A stretch of DNA of 64,000 nucleotides from Branchiostoma belcheri (lineage: Eukaryota; Chordata; Leptocardii; Amphioxiformes; Branchiostomatidae): contig NW_017803102.1 of NCBI RefSeq assembly GCF_001625305.1, forward strand, positions 523,940 through 587,939, in the 5' to 3' direction. A program made the position numbers and the translations under genes. The notes below the pieces were generated by a model. The model was given only the letters and a program-made list of their open reading frames with translations, searched no databases and was not told where the DNA came from. Below are positions 1 through 11,990 of the stretch, one piece after another. Positions within the stretch are counted from its first letter, which is position 1, and each line of letters opens with the position of its first letter.

Positions 1-649
1 TCTGAAGAGTTAAAATGTGAGAGTTTGTGAGAGTTCTTAGGTACAATATACAATAATAGCATATAGCCAGAAGGGATTACCTTTTAAATTTTACTTTCCA
101 GGAGTTCAATAGACATAACTTTGTGCCCTGTGAAAGGTGCACGGCCCCTGTATTCAATATTCATTGAATTGCATACATATTGCATAAGAAGCTGGGCGGT
201 CGCTGATTGAATGACCTTTTCGTTTCACATTTTCCGCGAGGACGTCTGAGATACATTCCTAGAGGGTTGCCTGTAAAAAAAGTCTTATTCACCTTTTTAG
301 ACTAGTCTACTAAAGGCATTCACTACGCACAGTAAGTAAATGTTGTGTTTCAGATCATGTCACTAAAGAGAATAGAAATGGGTAGGTAGGGCTCTCGTTT
401 TTCTCGTTTTGTCCAACAAACACACATTAACAATATAGAACCGAAACGCATGAGGACACTCAACAGTCTGTTATCTCTAGCATCGTAGTTTAAAAAAAAC
501 AGACATATGTTCAGATAGTACTAGCACAAGTATATCTATAATCTGAACAAAGAATTACAGGTATATACTATTTACTACACATTGTTTTATCACCTTTTCT
601 ATTGCAATGGAATTCAGGGAACTTACTTAAGATTACTCAAAAGCCCCCC
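1..649. other. no recognised feature
   Basis: AT-rich sequence with no long open frame, tRNA-like box or repeat shared with the rest of the window that I could see. Confidence 0.5.
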
Positions 650-669
650 NNNNNNNNNNNNNNNNNNNN
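650..669. other. assembly gap (20 N)
   Basis: A run of 20 undetermined bases sits between a C-run and a C/A-rich low-complexity stretch (about 670-700). The gap is probably caused by that simple sequence. True length is unknown. Confidence 0.99.
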
Positions 670-956
670 ACCCACCCCCCCCACCCACACACACAAGCAC
701 ACAGAGAAATGCTAGTGTCGTTTACTTTTTGCTAGGGTCTGTCGTGTAAACCAAAACACAGCATTTTCCCCCCAGGCGTTGTACGCATGTTGTACAATAG
801 GATTTATCTGGTTCAGCATGTAGAGCTGATTGATTGCCGTCCAGTCACCCCAGTTGGCCTTGGACTGCTCTGAGTTATTGTGTAACCGCCGAATTAATCA
901 CACGCGGAAAATGAATCCCTGAAAGGTCGTAATTTCACCCCAGTAATCATGTAGCC

Positions 957-1850
957 CACCCCATGTAGCGTACGTCCAAAAGTAGGATCATTCTGATGTA
1001 ACTTTAACTAAAAATCTATCAGGAATAGTCAAGGACAAATCAAACTTTACTACCAGATAAATAATGAAGACAAATTCCGGACGTTTCGAGTGACGGATAG
1101 CGTCATTAAATGAACTAAGAGCACAAGTCAACACTAGCCACACATGAAGGAACTGGAAAAAACAGTTGAACATAAAAAGACTAGTGAGTGTTGTTATTAT
1201 GTCAATGAGGATAGGGTAGTTCCTTTGGTAATACAATACCACACTTAACTATCGCAAGTAACTAACCAGTAAGCACTTATCGAGGCTATTCTTTGCAAGA
1301 TTTTAATAGCATGGCCCATCCCATGTAACTTACGTCCAAAAGCAGGATCTTTCCAATGTAACTTTAACTAAAAATCTATCGCGAGTATTCAAGGAGAAAT
1401 CTAACTCTACTACTGGATAAATAGTGAAGATAACTTCCGGACGTTTCGAGTGACATTCGTCACTCTTCTTTAGCGTCATTAAATGAACTGAGAGCAGAAG
1501 TCAATATATATATACTAGTCATATGTGAAGGAACTGGAAAAGTTGAACATGATAAGGACTGGTATTCAATATTATGTCAATTAGGATAGGGTACTTCCCA
1601 TGGTAAGAGAATACCACACGTAACTATCACAAGTAACTCACCAGTAAGCATTTATCGAGGATATTCTTTGCAAGAATTTAATAGCACGCACTCCCACATG
1701 TACACGGCACACCCCATGTAACGTATGTCCAAAAGTAAGATCATTCAAAAGTAGCTTTAACTAAAAATATATCGCATGTAACTCACCAGTGAGCACCTGT
1801 CGAGAAAATTGTTTGCTAGATTTCACTAGACAGTGGTATATGCCGTACAG
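957..1850. repeat. local tandem repeat, 2 full + 1 partial copy, period about 365 bp
   Basis: Near-identical blocks beginning with CATGTA(G/A)C(G/T)TA(C/T)GTCC start near 962, 1324 and 1716. Copies one and two align along most of about 360 bp; the third has a large internal deletion and resumes with the 'AACTCACCAGT' part. No coding potential is preserved between copies. The 600 bases that follow (1850-2450) show nothing recognisable. Confidence 0.8.
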
Positions 1851-2837
1851 AGAAAAACCTTAAATCGGAGCAATGGCCTATTTGCTGGTGTGTCTACCTT
1901 GCATGCGGTAGGTCTCAGTGACGATACTTTGTCAGGTAATATAGCAGAACAGTTCATACTGCCTTCTCTGCTCTGTTATCTGCAATTGAAAAGGGGTATT
2001 GGTAGCTGAACATGAATATACACCAGTGTATTAGCTCCTGTTGTGTGGCCCAAGGGCTTTAGAAACGGAACTGTGCGCCACACAATACACCATCTTGTAC
2101 CTCGTTCCTAAACAAGTAGATATAGATTAAATAGTTCCATTGGTGGAGGTACCCTCTGTGGAGGCCTGTACGGTCTGAGTGAACGAATTGAACTGTTATT
2201 TAGAAACATCGATTGACACTTTTTGTTTCGTTACCTCAAGCAAAGCTTAAGTGAACCCACTTGGTACAATTTTTGTTGGGTAACTGGACAGATGTGAGGT
2301 TGCTTGAATAATGAAAAGGTAAAAAAGAAAGATACATTTGCCACATTTGTATGATATACAACTATTCTGTGCCACAATTCAAATATCAAAACAAAATATC
2401 TACATCTAGATTTACTGTAAAAGGCGACTGTTATATTTCATCACGCATTGACATATAATAATAAAAACTTTATTCGCAAAATCATGCCCGAAGGCTAATT
2501 GCTTTTACAACAAGTATAATACGAGTACTCAATACACAGTAACAGGAGACAGGTAACAACTGTCTGGAAAACACTTCTACTTCTACGCTAGCTATTGTGG
2601 GGTTCGACTTCTTCTTTGAAGGCAGTGGATAATGAATAGTCACACATTCTGCATAATTAGTGGGTTTTGTGATCTTAGTAGAAATGCAGTTTTTTGGTGA
2701 TCTTCTAAATGACGAAAGGATGGAGAAATTGTTGTAACTGTCTGAAAAACGGATATATATCAGACATATATCAGACATCAATCAGTGGGCTGAAAAAAAG
2801 CCCCAGACGTAGTCTTTGTTGCTGGTACGAATTACAC

Positions 2838-2945
2838 TTTTTTTTTATTCACATATATTTATTGAGTATCAGGCAAAAAGCACATGTTGCTTATATAACA
2901 CTTTCTACTGAAAACATACAACGAGTATAAACACATTTACAAGGT
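2838..2945 (+). repeat. dispersed repeat fragment (CACATATATTTATTGAG family)
   Basis: This roughly 105-bp block (ATTTATTGAGTAT, GGCAAAAAGCACA, GCTTATATA, CTTTCTACT in order) recurs in the same orientation at about 61766-61877 and in the opposite orientation at about 36765-36850, inside PRDM12 intron 1. It looks like the end of a transposable element. A separate element-like end with AATAAAAACTTTATT precedes it at about 2455-2520. Confidence 0.7.
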
Positions 2946-3385
2946 ACATGCATAATTACAAGGTGGGTAAAACTAAGATAAATACAAACAGGAGACAAGT
3001 TAGTGATCTATCAATTACGAGTATCTACCTGTAAGGGAAAATGAATTACACTTTATAATTTTGTGAACTGATGAAATGATTGCTTTTCTAGGTATTTTCG
3101 CATGATTTATGCCACCACCGCTTTGCTGCTTCTGTTCATGTCTGCTGGCTATGTTCTGAATTGTAAATCTGGGTGCTCGTTACTTTAAAAAACATAGAAT
3201 CAATCATCGACCCTTATCATAGAGGAAGTGTCCTTGAGAATACACGACTCTGAACATCACAGAGACACATATCAAACAAACTGAAAACACACGCAATGAT
3301 TCTTTTATGTGTAGATCAAATCAACAGCACAAGAGCTACTACATTATATATTCCTTTTTATGTGTTTTAGTGTTGGAGGTCTTTA

Positions 3386-3785
3386 GGCCACACCAATTTA
3401 ATTTGTTGGTTGTCGGATTCGCCTCTTCATCTTTTTCTGATTTGCAAAAAAAATTCTGGTTCTGAATCAACTTAAAAATGCTCATATTTTGCCCCCAGCA
3501 GTTGAGAAAAGTCCTTTTCTTCCTAATAGTTACAGTTTTTTTTCCATCTATCAAAAAGACAGAATGCAGTGGTCTGATCAAAAGTTCAAAATTCATTGTT
3601 TAAATATTAACCCAGCCTTTTGTGTTGACTTTATGGCTCCTATCGTAGCGTTTGGAGCTATCATAGGATGCCTAGACCTGTTTTTGTTATTTGTTTTGTT
3701 TTTTTTTTTTTTCATTTTTTCGCCCTGTCACTTCAAATTCTTTTCTGAAAAAATCCGGGAACCAACAAATTAAATTGGTGTGACC
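3386..3785. mobile_element. short terminal-inverted-repeat element (MITE-like)
   Basis: The ends 3386-3411 and 3760-3785 are inverted repeats of 26 bp with one mismatch (core ACCAATTTAATTTGTTGGTT and its complement). The 400-bp interior has no conserved open frame. The size, the paired ends and the non-coding interior fit a non-autonomous DNA transposon. Flanking duplication is unclear; a short TTT-type duplication is possible. Confidence 0.7.
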
Positions 3786-3997
3786 TTTGCTTTTGCCTGC
3801 CTTACATATAGCGCCTGTCACGACCATAGAAAGAGTATTTCAACTGCCCATTGAGTTGAACTGGTCCGAGATCTCCTTCACTTTTGCCAGTTGGACAATA
3901 AGAGAAGAAAAGCATCACTTATCTCGGTTACACATTATTGTAACGTTAAACGCCTTCCATTGGTATGTATGGGAGCATCTGCTAGTCGCTTTTTCTG

Positions 3998-4290
3998 TTA
4001 CAACATAAGTTCTGCGATTTTCTTGTAAGCCTCAATGGTACATGGTTATATCATCACTATCAGCATGTTAACATAAACGTAGATGCAATCTACATTCCTC
4101 ACTATTTTGTGAAATAAACGTCCTTTGGCTCTAAAGACTAGTTGCTTCTTCTGTAACATAATTTCTGCGGTTTTCCACGGTTTTCTTTTAAGCCTCTGTG
4201 GCACATGGTTATATCATCCCTATCAGCATGTTAACATTAACGTAAATGCAATCAAAAATTCCTCACGATCGTGTGGAATAAACACCATGT
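3998..4290. repeat. two-copy tandem duplication, about 150 bp
   Basis: Blocks at about 3998-4125 and 4151-4290 share GGTTATATCAT, TATCAGCATGTTAACAT and GAAATAAAC/GGAATAAAC in the same order. No protein-coding signal is seen. Confidence 0.75.
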
Positions 4291-4489
4291 ACCGTTGCCT
4301 GTACATGGCCACACCTGGGGCGGCCTAGATCTTGACATTGAGGCATAGCACGGCTATAGATGAATAGATTCCGGTAGAAATGGCGGTAACGGCTCCGTGG
4401 TAACATGTATCACGGTCGGAAATAAAGCGCCGAGGTAATCTCCCAAATCCATCACCCAACGCTGTTAAGATGCAGCCATATATATGTCG

Positions 4490-4800
4490 GAAGGTGTTTT
4501 TGCACGGTCGGAAGTGTCTGTATCTGTATATCCGGTATAACCACCCTTCGGCGTAACACACCAGCTTCGCGGGCACGCGGCGCGGCGGCAGTTAGCTATA
4601 TCACACCGAACGACTTGTTGTTACACTCAATCTTTGCCCATTTAATTTCTGGTTGTTTAAAGCTTTCTAGTGGTGATTCCCCAACCGTGCAGCTTGGATG
4701 GTGGCAACGAGTTCCAGTCTACGATAGTTCTGGGGAAATACGAGTTATTGGACACCTCAATTCTTGGTTGATAACTCTGATACTTGAAGGCATGACTTAG
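4490..4800 (-). mobile_element. SINE-like element with GATACA-type tail (family C)
   Basis: On the minus strand the element ends in a GGCGGTTATACCGG-like segment followed by short GATACAG repeats, preceded by a body with GCCGCCGCGCCGCGTGCC. The same body and tail occur at 32652-32790, 39446-39610, 40742-41090 (all minus) and 60690-60785 (plus); the tail alone lies at 31139-31195. A repeated 3' tail of short tandem units is typical of LINE-mobilised SINEs. Confidence 0.75.
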
Positions 4801-4822
4801 ACAAGAGTTCTTCAGAATGATG

Positions 4823-5520
4823 TACCTCGTGTTACACTCCTAACTTCTGGTTAACGTCTGATATTGTGAACTTGATTTTATTTCGAAACCCTTTTTTGCA
4901 AAATGGATAGAAGACTAATTTCACCTTTGATATAATGTTTATGTAGTCACCTTGTCGGTGGCACTGCGGCGAGAAAAAACACTCCACGGTTTCTCTAACT
5001 ACTTTCACGTACGGTATTGACTTATGGATTTTTATGGCTTTCATTTTCATGCACATTTGGGGCTGTGAAATAGCTCATGAAGCTAAACAAGATTGTACCT
5101 TGTGATACAATCCTAACTCCTAACATGACAGCATAACGTCTAAAATTGTTGACTTAATCTTTTTTATTTTAGAAATCTAATTTCTGCACAATGATTAGAA
5201 GACAAATTTCACCTTTCATACTTCTCAGAAAAACACAATACATTAGCTTTAGTATCATTGATGGACTATCCCGTTAGAATTATATCTTAGTATTAGTTCG
5301 TATATGCACCCTTGTTATTTCTTCTTCGCCATACTTTGTACCAGTTACAGTTGTTGAGCAATAAAATTGATTTGATTTATAATGTTTATGTAGTCACCTT
5401 GGCGGTTAGGCAAAGACTTTGTGGCGAGACTCCGGCGAGAGAAAAAAAAACACTCCAGTTTCGCTAACTGCTTCCACGTACGGTATTGACTTATGGATTT
5501 TTATGGCTTTCATTTTCATG
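4823..5520. repeat. tandem duplication split by an insertion
   Basis: A unit of about 230 bp at 4823-5050 (containing CACGTACGGTATTGACTTAT and GGCTTTCATTTTCATG) is repeated at 5086-5220 plus 5380-5520. The second copy is interrupted by about 160 bp (5221-5379) whose right end reads AATAAAATTGATTTGATT. That end resembles the retroelement-like end near 26985, so the interruption is probably a later insertion. Confidence 0.7.
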
Positions 5521-5583
5521 AAACTCCCACGCAGGTTTAGGCCGACTTAGCTCTCCTGCCAAGTTTCACGCCGCCCGCCTGAA

Positions 5584-7180
5584 CACTTAGGAGATTGAAG
5601 GCCGCTGCGTACACACAGTCTCATTCATCTGCGCTATCAAACGGACCTAGCCACTCTATAAATCCCTCTCTAGACTCTTCGTGCTTAGGCCACAGCAAGC
5701 AATCTTTATGGATGACATTTTCGCTCGATATTGGAAAAAAAAATTTGTTGCCCTCTCACGATTTTAATGACTAGTGTATTTATTTATTTATTTATTCATT
5801 TATACATACAATGATTATCATATGGTACACATTTGGAGGTCATGGCAGCCGAAGGGGTGAATTGTGGACCCTTCTCACTTTTAAAATGTTTTATATAATT
5901 ATAAAAACTATTACTCTATAAATCCCTCTCTAGACTCTTCATGCTTAGGCCTCAGCAAGTAAATTTTATAGATGATATTAGCGCGCATAATTAATTTTCG
6001 CCTGATAATTAAAAAAAAAAAAAGAAATTTTGTTGCTCTCTGTCAGTGGTCAACATTCCGAAATGTAAAAAAAGTAATCTTTATGGATGACATTTTCGCT
6101 CGATATTGGAAAAAAACAACAAGAAATTCTGTTGCTCTCTGACGATTTTGATGACTGGTTTATTCATTTATTTATACATACATTGATTATCATATGGTAC
6201 ACATTTGGAGGTCATGGCAGCCGAGGGGGTGAATTGTGGACCCTTCTCACTTTTAAGATGTTTTATATAATTATAAAAACCATTACTCTATAAATCCCTC
6301 TCTAGACTCTTCATGCTTAGGCCTCAGCAAGTAAATTTTATAGATGATATTAGCGCGCATAATTAATTTTCGCCTGATAATTTAAAAAAAAAAAGAAATT
6401 GTGTTGCTCTCTGTCAGTGGTCAACATTCCGAAAATGTAAAAAAAAGTAATCTTTATGGATGACATTTTCGCTCGATATTGGAAAAAAACAACAAGAAAT
6501 TCTTTTGCCCTCTGACGATTTTGATGACTGGTTTATTTATTTATTTATACATACATTGATTATCATATGGTACACATTTGGAGGTCATGGCAGCCGAGGG
6601 GGTGAATTGTGGACTCTTCTTACTTTTAAAATGTTTTATATACAAATTATTACTCTATAAATCCTTCTCTAGACTCTTCATGCTTAGGCTGCAGCAATTA
6701 AGTTTTATGGATGAGATCAGCGCGCGCATTGTTAATTTTTGCCTAGTTTTGAGAAAAAAAAAGAATTTTTGTTGCGCTCTGGAAGTGGTCAACATTCCGA
6801 AAATGGGCATATCTGTTGCCAAGCTGGAACGGGAATGGCAGATAAATATGACGAGAGGATACAAGGCATGCACAAGTTTCTGATTTAGGCTACAGCAAGT
6901 AATCTTTGTGGATGACATTAGCACGCGCATTTTTAATTTTTGCCCGGTTTTGGAAAAAATACAAGAAATTTTGTTGTCCTCTGACACTTAGAAGATTGAA
7001 GGCCGCTGCGTACGCACAGTCTCATTCATCTGCGCTATCAAACGGACCTAGCCACTCTATAAATCCCTCTCTAGACTCTTCGTGCTTAGGCCACAGCAAG
7101 TAATCTTTATGGATGAGATCAGCGCGCGCATTGTTAATTTTTGCCCGGTTTTGGAAAAAAAATACAAGAAGATTTATCTT
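5584..7180. repeat. tandem array of about 370-bp units with CTATAAATCCCTCTCTAGAC core
   Basis: The core CTATAAATCCCTCTCTAGAC recurs at about 5657, 5917, 6288, 6655 and 7056. Units around 6087 and 6460 are nearly identical at a spacing of 373 bp. The outer units (5584-5720 and 6986-7113) also share a GAAGGCCGCTGCGTAC block that the inner ones lack, as expected if inner units were amplified later. Degenerate pieces lie at 7480-7545, 26435-26515 and 29330-29400. Short open frames recur only because the DNA is repeated. Confidence 0.85.
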
Positions 7181-7340
7181 GAAAGTTCATCTGTGTTGGT
7201 AGAAGTCATAATGAAGTAAGTTTAAACTGTAATTTCCAACACAACAAAAATTGGACTCACCCAAATTTTCGACTGTACAACTCCAGTCTTTCTCAAGGAA
7301 TGAGCAATCCACCGATTCCGTGACGTCACGTAGATAACAC
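7180..7340. repeat. dispersed repeat (TTCATCTGTGTTGGTAG family)
   Basis: The block begins with AAAGTTCATCTGTGTTGGTA and carries a CCAGT(C/T)...CTCA(A/G)G segment. Related copies, in either orientation, occur at about 19450-19570, 20320-20470, 22880-23070 and 44550-44660, all with a phrase like GACCAGAGTGACTGGTCGAA. It is an unnamed interspersed element. Confidence 0.65.
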
Positions 7341-7719
7341 ACGTGACTCCGTGAGCAGTGGATCATAGGTTGCAGAAAGTCTGCGGCGCCCCCCGTCTCT
7401 GTTGAGGGATGGCTGTAAAGCCCTGATGTAAATGGCCTCTTTAATCCCTCGTGCAAAAAAGTCCGGTTCTGTGTCCAAGAAGACTTGTTGCCCTCTGGCA
7501 TGTCTGTTGCCATGCCGGAAGGTGGATGGTAGATAAATATTTAAAAAAAGGGGGGCACAAGACAAGGCTCTGGTTTATTGCTTTGTCTTTTCACTTGGAT
7601 TGCAGTGATATATTTTATTCCTTTAATATGTTCCCACTGGCACTGACTCAAACCCATTTGTACAATGATTGAAATTATTTTTATTTCTCAAAGTTGTTTT
7701 AGTGCCAAATGGATGTTAT

Positions 7720-7920
7720 AGTTGGCACTTGGCAGCATACTTGGCACAATATAGGTATCATTTCATTATTTAACAAAGTTTATAACGTCAGAATTTGAAA
7801 ATACTAGAAATCTTGTTTTTTTCTTTTGGCCAGCCTTGTTTTTCCACACTATCGCATTAGATTTGAAGTCTGCGGAGGATGTCATCCATACAATATACTT
7901 GCTGCGGCCTTACGGTGTGA
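7720..7920 (+). repeat. dispersed repeat shared with 19790-19985
   Basis: About 200 bp align with 19790-19985 (ATCGCATTAGAT, GAGTCTGCGGAGGAT and a CTTGCTG(C/T)GGCCTA end). The frame across it is not shared by the second copy, so the 145-codon open frame at 7826-8263 is not supported as a gene. Confidence 0.7.
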
Positions 7921-8120
7921 AGATCTTGAGAGGGGGATGGCGGTATGCAAAGGAAAGAATACTCCCTTTGAACTGAAGGCCAGGAATACTAAAGCAACAG
8001 ATCCAGGTGGCTTAATGCACAGTCATCAAAAGAAATGCAGCCAACGGTGTAACGTGGTTATTTATAACATTCATTATGCGTCGATGAAGGTTAGACATCC
8101 AGGTAATAAGAGACGCCAAA

Positions 8121-8270
8121 CAGTTAAGCAAGCAACTGGATATGATTTTGGAAACGGTCAGACGTTTAAGATGGCATCCACTACCTCTCGGCATCCACTA
8201 CCTGACGAAAGGCAGTGGATGCTACCTGAAACGTCGTTACAAAAATCATATCCAGTTGCTTGAGTAATTG
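8121..8270. mobile_element. fold-back MITE, CAAGCAACTGGATATGATTT ends
   Basis: Terminal inverted repeats of about 30 bp (8128-8157 and 8240-8269; core AGCAACTGGATATGATTTT) flank a centre that is itself partly self-complementary (CATCCACTACCT...AGGCAGTGGATG). Fragments with the same end occur at 12115-12180, 21030-21105 and 20728-20745, and a second fold-back copy at 57000-57085. Confidence 0.8.
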
Positions 8271-8404
8271 CTTTTTGACATATAAAATAATAACATAATC
8301 TTCCCGAATGAAGACGAGCCGAGAGGAAAATCCTAGATTTCGGACTTCCGGCAAATATGACATCCTCGGATTTCTGAATTTCCTCTTGCCGACCTCTTTT
8401 TCCT

Positions 8405-8630
8405 TCTTTTTTCCAACATTCAATCACAAGACGTGGTGACGGCACACTCAAGTTTTTTCAACACCACCAACAATGCTCATTTGCACCTGAGTGAAGTGAG
8501 GAAATTCGTGTACAGTGCCTTTCCCCATGGCACAATATTGGTGGCATTGTAACGTGGGCATTGCAGGATTCGAACCCGGGACCTCTTGGTTCCGAGACGA
8601 ACACTCAACCATTACGCTACACGGACTTCT
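8405..8630 (-). mobile_element. tRNA-headed SINE, family B
   Basis: Read on the minus strand, a tRNA-like head (A-box region near 8610, B-box GGGTTCGAATCC at about 8569-8580) is followed by a conserved middle (GTGCC...GGGGAAAGGCACTG, TTTCCTCACTTCA) and a tail ending AACTTGAGTGTGCCGTCACC-like. The same head and middle occur at six or more other places in the window. The head is not a functional tRNA, because it is fused to the SINE body and diverged. Confidence 0.85.
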
Positions 8631-8959
8631 TTTTCCTGCTGGCTTCCGCCATCTTTTGTAGCATTGGACTTCCTGCCATTCTGCCTGTCAATCTTCCACC
8701 TCCTCCCACGTGCTATCAACCTACTCTGTCCGGCCAAATAGATACAGCTCAATAACATGGTACAAACACTTGATGTCATGCAAGAACTAAAATAATGTAT
8801 GGTAGACAAACTATGTAATTATGTTTCCAGATGTTTTTAAAAGGAGAGAAGAAAGGTTAACTAACAGTAGATGATAGGTACTATATATAGTATTGTTGTA
8901 ATATATAGAGCAATATATGTAATACTAGTATATCCTAGCACTTAGCATTAGAATATTGC

Positions 8960-9062
8960 GTTGCAATACTCATGTTTTTTATTCTCTCGACCACATTTGG
9001 TCACACTTGTGCATTTAGCCCATCTGGGCAAGAACATGCAATAAAGATTCATATCATGTAAC
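8960..9062 (+). repeat. retroelement-like 3' end with GCCC..GGGC hairpin
   Basis: A short hairpin (AGCCCATCTGGGC) is followed by a CAATAAAG-like end. The same arrangement occurs at about 57795-57845 (plus), 11925-11990 and 56095-56155 (minus). This fits the 3' terminus of a non-LTR retroelement family. The rest of 8640-9540 shows nothing recognisable. Confidence 0.55.
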
Positions 9063-9540
9063 AATACTTCCATACTCGAACGTTATAATAAACCTGTAAC
9101 CATTTTGTTCGATTGTGTTGCCACAAGAATAAATGCATCCTGATAATTTTTCGTATCAATCACCATTATCGTGAACATGCAGGATCCAGTACTGCATACG
9201 TGAGCAGTTCATTTAATAGTCATTTACCTGCACCATCTGTACGTAGCCTTGAACTTCAATAATTGCCCGGAACTAAGAACATAAGCTTGCCATTTGTCAG
9301 TATCCGCCATTCAGATTCCTATCTAGCCAATCATCGCTGGGCCGTATTCATCACTGATCCTTTGTTGCTGAGTAAACTGTTCAATTGCAATTATTCGGCC
9401 AACAAAGGACGGTTTTGTGATTGTTCTTGAGCTTTTAAACCGTGTAATTTTAAAACGTTGCTGTAACCCTTGTTCTAGTCTTATTACTTATTTGTTATCA
9501 GTGAAATAAATGTTGTTCCTGGTGTATCTGTGCGTTTCAA

Positions 9541-9546
<6 letters not shown>

Positions 9547-9595
<49 letters not shown>

Positions 9596-9680
9596 TATGG
9601 ATGTGTGTGTTTGTGTGTGTGTTTGTGTGTGTATATGTATATGTTTGTGTGCATGAGTGTGTGTGTCTGTGTGCGTTTCA
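9547..9680. repeat. (GT)n microsatellite
   Basis: A pure GT tract of about 50 bases passes into interrupted GT/TTGT sequence. The Cys/Val open frames over it are artefacts of the dinucleotide repeat. Confidence 0.95.
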
Positions 9681-10239
9681 ACTTAGCCCGGTTACCATAC
9701 TCAACAGGCCGGCTTTGCGGTGTTCCGGCCGCCCAGAGTTGGCTTAGAAGCCAATGATGGTTTTATTACAAACACCAGCTACACTACTATCGGGAGCCAA
9801 ACACCCCAAAGCCGATCCATTGAATATGGTAACCAGGCTATCGTTTGTCTGACTATTACTTCTGCCCTAGCCGTGTCACAGCTTTATGAATGTACAGCAA
9901 AGTGGTCGTTGGGGGAAGTTTAGTTGAGACAACTGTACATCATATTTAGCCCACAATCTTCCCTTCTAGTTAAAGGAATAAATTGACCGAAGAGACGGAG
10001 TGGTTTCGCCAAAGGAGAGCTTCACATCAACGAAAACACGGCTGCTGAGATATAAGGGGATCAACAAAATGGCCGCTGCTAGGCCAAGCTGCGCCCTAAC
10101 CACAGCAAGTCGGTCAGTGCCCCGAGTTAAAACAACCATGTAAAACCTTTAATTCAGCCATGATAGATTATTAGAATCATGTAGGAACAGGAGTGGCTAT
10201 ATATAGATAAACACAGAGATGTTTTATCGATTTAAGCTT

Positions 10240-10650
10240 GTAGGGGGCGTCCTTGACAGTGTGGATACTGGAACATATGGCGGATGTACAGAACTTGGTA
10301 GGCTCTATATTTGATGTATATAACATGTGTGAACAATTCTTATGTAACATTTTACTTAGAGGATCATCCGATTTACACCCAGATACAAACTGTAACATTT
10401 TGACAGTCACCCAAACTTACGTTATTGATACTAAACGGTTTGTATAAGATTAACTCCTACATAGCCTACATAGCATGTTCTTCCTTACCATTTATTGATC
10501 CATTTCCACCCATTTGCTGTTCTCTGTTGTTTTTTGTCATGTATTTTGTCACTGTATATCTGTATGTCTGGTGGTGAGGTTGAAATTAGCTACAGCTAGA
10601 GTACCTCACCACCATGTCCTGTATTATCCATGTTGAATTGCTAATAAAAA
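10240..10650 (+). mobile_element. interspersed element, about 400 bp
   Basis: An inverted, internally deleted copy lies at 23285-23565, and a short fragment at 39618-39655. Shared landmarks are AACATTTTACTTAGAGGATC, CAAACTTACGTTATTGATAC and a hairpin made of GGTGGTGAGGTT and ACCTCACCACC, ending in an A-rich run. It is probably the 3' part of a retroelement or a non-autonomous derivative. Confidence 0.7.
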
Positions 10651-10659
10651 AAGATCTGA

Positions 10660-11924
10660 GAACTCACGTGTAAGGTCTTCAAAAAAATAAAGTAGTTCTA
10701 GATCAATCATCCACAGGCATCAGGCTCTGATGCATCTAGATGATACAGGAAATTAAATCTGTTGTCAGATAGGAACATACTTGTATCTAGAGGCACTACT
10801 GTAATACATTGCGTACTACTGCCATCCGTCAGAAACCAATAAGAACTAAAACATATTCAACCGTTATATGAGTTGTCAGAGTAGCAACCTTCACCTACAT
10901 ATACACATATCAGGGCTCAAAATGCCCTGTGCATGTAAATGTTGATGCACTAAAAAATTGGAGCTGTCTATCCAGTTTTTCTTCTGTGGGTCCACCAGTG
11001 CACCCAAATATTTTGTATGATTACGTATGTAAAGTCATTGCATACTAGGGTACAGCATATTCTTGATGTGTCAGAAAAGGTTAGAATTTGTACTGATCGC
11101 AATTTTTTTTAAAGTACAAAAACTGTCCTATGATATTAAAATGGATTTTATTTTCTTTACTTCTTATGCTGCACCAAAACTTTTCCGTGCACTCGATATT
11201 TTTTTAGAAAATTAATTCCTAAAATGAATTTCAAGCCCTGAAAATACAAGTGCCAAAACTGCATCACCATAAACCCTAAGAGGTTTGCATTGCCCGGATG
11301 CCTGTCTGCAAGTTGTACATCTCTGTTAACCCCGACGACAAATGCAATGCGCTGGCGGAATTAGGGGGTTGTGAGGTTGAGCCGAGAAAGTACTGGCATA
11401 CATTAACTCGTACTTCACCAAGTGCCTTAGGAACAAACTTGTCTTACATGTACTGTAATAGACTATGCATAAGGCCATTTTAATATGCAACAAGCACAAA
11501 AATATTACCCAAAAACAGTCAGACGTCAAATAATGTAGTGCACCGTCAGTATAAATCGGCACTGCCATTTTAGCTTGTCTACATGAGGACTGATAACATA
11601 TTGATATGCAGATGTAATAAATCTTATTTATCACCACATTTTTCAAAGAGAAAACCTGTCCACGTCCTCCCTTAAGATATCAAGACTGGCGGGTCCTAAT
11701 GGATCCATCATGTGAAGTGCTGAACCCTTCAGCAAGGCGGCAGGCTAGTGTAAGTGCTCTGATCGTGTTAGGTCAGCCAGTTCTTCAATTCTTCCCGATG
11801 TTGGCTTGCCTGGTTTAGACGAATACAAGCCTGAGTGTACACGAAATTGAGATTGGCACTTTGCCTGGCTAGAAAATTTCTTGGTATGCTCCAGTCAAAC
11901 TTCTTGATGTTTGCTGTAGACAAT
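10660..11924. other. no recognised feature
   Basis: AT-rich, no supported exon. Open frames here are short and lack family resemblance. Confidence 0.5.
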
Positions 11925-11990
11925 GACAATGAACTTTATTGCATGTTCACGCCCTACACGGGCCAAATGCACTTAAGTTAAATAACTTGG

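Noticed and set aside
6087..6660. Two near-identical open frames starting MTFSLDIGKKQQE
   Set aside because: They are two units of a 373-bp tandem repeat. Other units of the array break the frame, and no family is recognised.
7826..8263. 145-codon frame as a gene
   Set aside because: It spans the end of one dispersed repeat and a whole fold-back MITE; the second copy of the repeat at 19.8 kb does not keep the frame.
8551..8627. Functional tRNA genes at the B-box matches (also 24285, 28770, 37352, 54300, 58206, 60385)
   Set aside because: The heads are followed directly by conserved SINE bodies, differ from one another and do not give a clean cloverleaf by eye.
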